A stretch of DNA of 6,370 bases from JBHEMT01 sp046262435 (lineage in GTDB: Bacteria > Chloroflexota > Dormibacteria > Aeolococcales > Aeolococcaceae), in assembly GCA_046262435.1 (NCBI GenBank), contig JBHEMT010000169.1, positions 1 through 6,370 on the forward strand, given 5' to 3'. Both the position numbers and the translations under genes were made by a program. Positions 4,858-6,370 of this stretch are shown in pieces (the stretch's first letter is position 1; each line of letters starts with the position of its first letter). The notes beneath the pieces were generated by a model that was given only the letters and a program-made list of their open reading frames with translations, ran no database searches and was not told the DNA's origin.

Positions 4858-5229
4858 ATGTGCCGGGTGTGCCTGAAACGGCCGGAGATTCCCGACGAGC
4901 GGTACGGTCGCTGCGAGCAGTGCGCCCGCGGCGGACGGATCGCGTACCGCTTGCGACTGGGCCCGGCGCGCGGCAGCTCCGGGCTGGCGGTGAAGGCGGG
5001 CGAGCTCTCGCCGCACGCCCTGCACGCCAAGTTGGGCGGCCCGCTGCTCGCCTACGCCGGCTCGCCGGCCGTGAAACCGCACCTTGGGTTGCACGAGGTG
5101 GAGTTGGTCACCGCCAACAAGGGCGCCCGCCTGGAGAGCGTCCGCATCGCCGCCAACCTGGCTCCGCGAGGCGACGACGTGGTCGCCGCACTGCACGCGG
5201 CGGCGGAGCGCACCGACGCGTCATGGTGA
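4858..5229 (+). CDS. Hypothetical protein with two N-terminal CxxC pairs
   Basis: This is a 123-residue protein I cannot assign to a family. Cysteines C2, C5, C19 and C22 form a CxxC-N13-CxxC arrangement at the extreme N-terminus, consistent with a small zinc-binding knuckle or ribbon; no other cysteine occurs. The rest (about 27-123) alternates Gly-rich turns with segments that look like an alpha/beta domain, such as LHEVELVTANKGARLESVRIAANLAPRGDDVVAALHAAAE. There is no signal peptide or membrane segment. The ATG is favoured because it directly follows a -10-like box by 6 nt and no Shine-Dalgarno is present. It is transcribed divergently from the XRE regulator across 96 bp, so the regulator may control it. 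It converges on the hydrolase gene with only 10 bp between stop codons. Confidence 0.75.
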   Translation: MCRVCLKRPEIPDERYGRCEQCARGGRIAYRLRLGPARGSSGLAVKAGELSPHALHAKLGGPLLAYAGSPAVKPHLGLHEVELVTANKGARLESVRIAANLAPRGDDVVAALHAAAERTDASW

Positions 5230-5233
5230 ACCG

Positions 5234-5243
5234 CTGAGCTCAG
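5234..5243. other. Perfect palindrome at the convergent stop codons
   Basis: CTGAGCTCAG (5234-5243) is a perfect 10 bp palindrome spanning the tiny gap between the gene ending at 5229 and the minus-strand gene whose TGA is at 5242-5240. With no loop it makes a poor RNA hairpin and lacks a U-tract. I see no proper terminator for either gene here, so the transcripts may overlap. Confidence 0.3.
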
Positions 5244-6370
5244 AGGTCCTGGCCGCCGTCCGGGTCTTCACCGCGCATCACGGCAACGGCGGTTCGCCCC
5301 GCGTCCAGCCACCCCGGCTCGCTGAGCCAGCCCTCGACTCCCCAGAGCAGCACAACTGAGGCACTGCCGTCGGCATAGGCGGTGGCCGACTCCAGCAGGG
5401 TCTGCTTGGTGAAAGCCCCCTCCGTCTGCCAGCCGTCAGCCTGCATCTCGCAGATCCACATGTCCTTGCCGCGAGACCGGGCGCGCTCGCCCCAGTAGTC
5501 GAGCACATCGCGCTTCCAGCGCACTCGTTTGGACGCGGTGAGTCCCTTGGTTGCCTCAACGGTGGCCAGGGTCGATGCCGAGGTTGAGGGCGTGGCCACA
5601 TAGACGTCGAGGCCAAGCACGTCGCCGGCGTCCAAAGCCCCGGCGGGGTGGCCGATCGGGGCGGGCACACCCACGTGGTCGTAGAGTCGGGCGAGGGGAC
5701 TGATGGCGAGCTCGTCGAGGTCGAGGGTCGCTGAGGAGTAGGTGGTCACGACCACGCGATGCTGCGGGTCGACAGCGTGGAGCCGGCCGACCTCGGTGGA
5801 CAACTGCGCGGCGGGAACGCGCACGGCCGCAGGGGCTCCGCTGACCACATTGTCGAGCGGTTCGTTCTCAACCTGCCAGGCATAGAGCAGGGGCTCACCG
5901 GCGTAACGGGCGGCAGCAGCGTCGAGATAGGCACGGTACGACGCGCCGGCCAGGATCAGCGGGACGTGGCGCTGTTCGTCGATGCTGACCCAGCCGGGTA
6001 CAAAGAGCTCGGGATAGCCGAGGTTGCGAGCACCCACAACCAGCACCACCCTGGTGTGGTGGGCTCCGGGAACCGCGTTGTGCCGCCGCACCCGCGCCAA
6101 CCAGTCGTCGACCTCGCTGAAGTCGAAGGCTCCCCGGTTGGCCTCGACATCGCCCCAGTACACCGGCAGGCGGACCAGGTCGGGGTCGAGGCTGCCCAGC
6201 AGGCGGGTCAGCGCGGCCGGCGGGTCCAAATGGGCAAAGCGAGCCGCCAGCGGGGTGAAGGAGAAGCCCACCAGAGGTGGCTCGGCGGATCGACGATCGG
6301 CATGGGCGGGCGCCACGACGGCGCAGAGCAGCGCGATCAGGGGCAGCATGGCGAGGCGGCGCAGGCGCCG
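5240..6370 (-). CDS. Secreted glycoside-hydrolase-like protein (clan GH-A type TIM barrel), 5' end probably outside the window
   Basis: Residue numbers count from ATG 6349 (369 residues from there). The N-terminus is a signal peptide: hydrophobic LPLIALLCAVVAPAHA with likely cleavage after A17. The open frame continues upstream to the window edge and encodes RRLRRLA, exactly the basic n-region a signal peptide needs, and no Shine-Dalgarno precedes 6349. The true start is therefore probably beyond 6370. The mature part resembles clan A glycoside hydrolases: VRLPVYWGDVEANRGAFDFSEVD (59-81) is the usual second-strand region, WQVENEP (158-164) carries the likely acid/base E163, and WICEMQADGW (298-307) the likely nucleophile E301. 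A late Trp-rich strand follows (LLWGVEGWL, 334-342). It would cleave an extracellular or cell-surface glycan; family number and substrate cannot be told. No carbohydrate-binding module is seen. Confidence 0.8.
   Translation of the reverse strand, partial: RRLRRLAMLPLIALLCAVVAPAHADRRSAEPPLVGFSFTPLAARFAHLDPPAALTRLLGSLDPDLVRLPVYWGDVEANRGAFDFSEVDDWLARVRRHNAVPGAHHTRVVLVVGARNLGYPELFVPGWVSIDEQRHVPLILAGASYRAYLDAAAARYAGEPLLYAWQVENEPLDNVVSGAPAAVRVPAAQLSTEVGRLHAVDPQHRVVVTTYSSATLDLDELAISPLARLYDHVGVPAPIGHPAGALDAGDVLGLDVYVATPSTSASTLATVEATKGLTASKRVRWKRDVLDYWGERARSRGKDMWICEMQADGWQTEGAFTKQTLLESATAYADGSASVVLLWGVEGWLSEPGWLDAGRTAVAVMRGEDPDGGQDL

Noticed and set aside
4771..5196. Minus-strand frame opposite the CxxC gene
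   Set aside because: It would cover the XRE promoter and oppose a frame with paired cysteines and a well-placed -10 box; I see no motif in it.
1..6370. tRNA, rRNA, CRISPR array, insertion sequence, THF riboswitch or attachment site
   Set aside because: I looked for conserved tRNA arms, spaced direct repeats, transposase motifs, terminal inverted repeats and a structured leader before the folate genes, and found none. Leaders here are too short for a riboswitch.

Overview
This is a high-GC window (roughly 70% by eye). It is densely packed, with nine protein-coding genes and short spacers. GTG and ATG starts are mixed, several genes have no Shine-Dalgarno, and three have a -10-like hexamer placed as in leaderless genes. 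That combination suggests a high-GC member of the Terrabacteria, such as Actinomycetota, Chloroflexota or Dormibacterota. The lineage is inferred from style and is not proven. I see no RNA gene, insertion sequence, CRISPR array or phage gene, so this looks like an ordinary chromosomal segment.

Left part, plus strand (1-1287): a small ribbon-helix-helix DNA-binding protein, an FmdB-type zinc-ribbon protein with a long Ala/Pro/Gly/Ser tail, and a thioredoxin with a CSPC active site. FmdB and thioredoxin each have a good ribosome binding site. A strong GC hairpin (1304-1333) lies in the convergent gap between thioredoxin and the folate cluster.

Centre, minus strand (4761 down to 1339): an apparent operon in the order XRE-type regulator, folB (dihydroneopterin aldolase), folD (methylene-THF dehydrogenase/cyclohydrolase), an unrecognised 176-residue protein with an internal duplication, and folC (dihydrofolate/folylpolyglutamate synthase). 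The last four are linked by 1-4 bp overlaps or a 5 bp gap, which suggests translational coupling. FolB acts in pterin synthesis, FolC adds glutamate to make and retain folate, and FolD interconverts one-carbon folates, so the set covers parts of folate synthesis and use. folE, folP and folK are not in the window.

Right part: a 96 bp divergent region (4762-4857) holds promoters for the XRE gene and for a small plus-strand protein with two CxxC pairs. That gene converges, across only 10 bp, on a minus-strand secreted glycoside-hydrolase-like protein whose 5' end probably runs off the window.

The points most worth a second look are the shared TAGGNT-N6-start pattern in front of three genes, a seven-codon leader ORF overlapping the folB start, and the internally duplicated protein embedded between folD and folC. 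None of these amounts to a clearly new multi-gene system.
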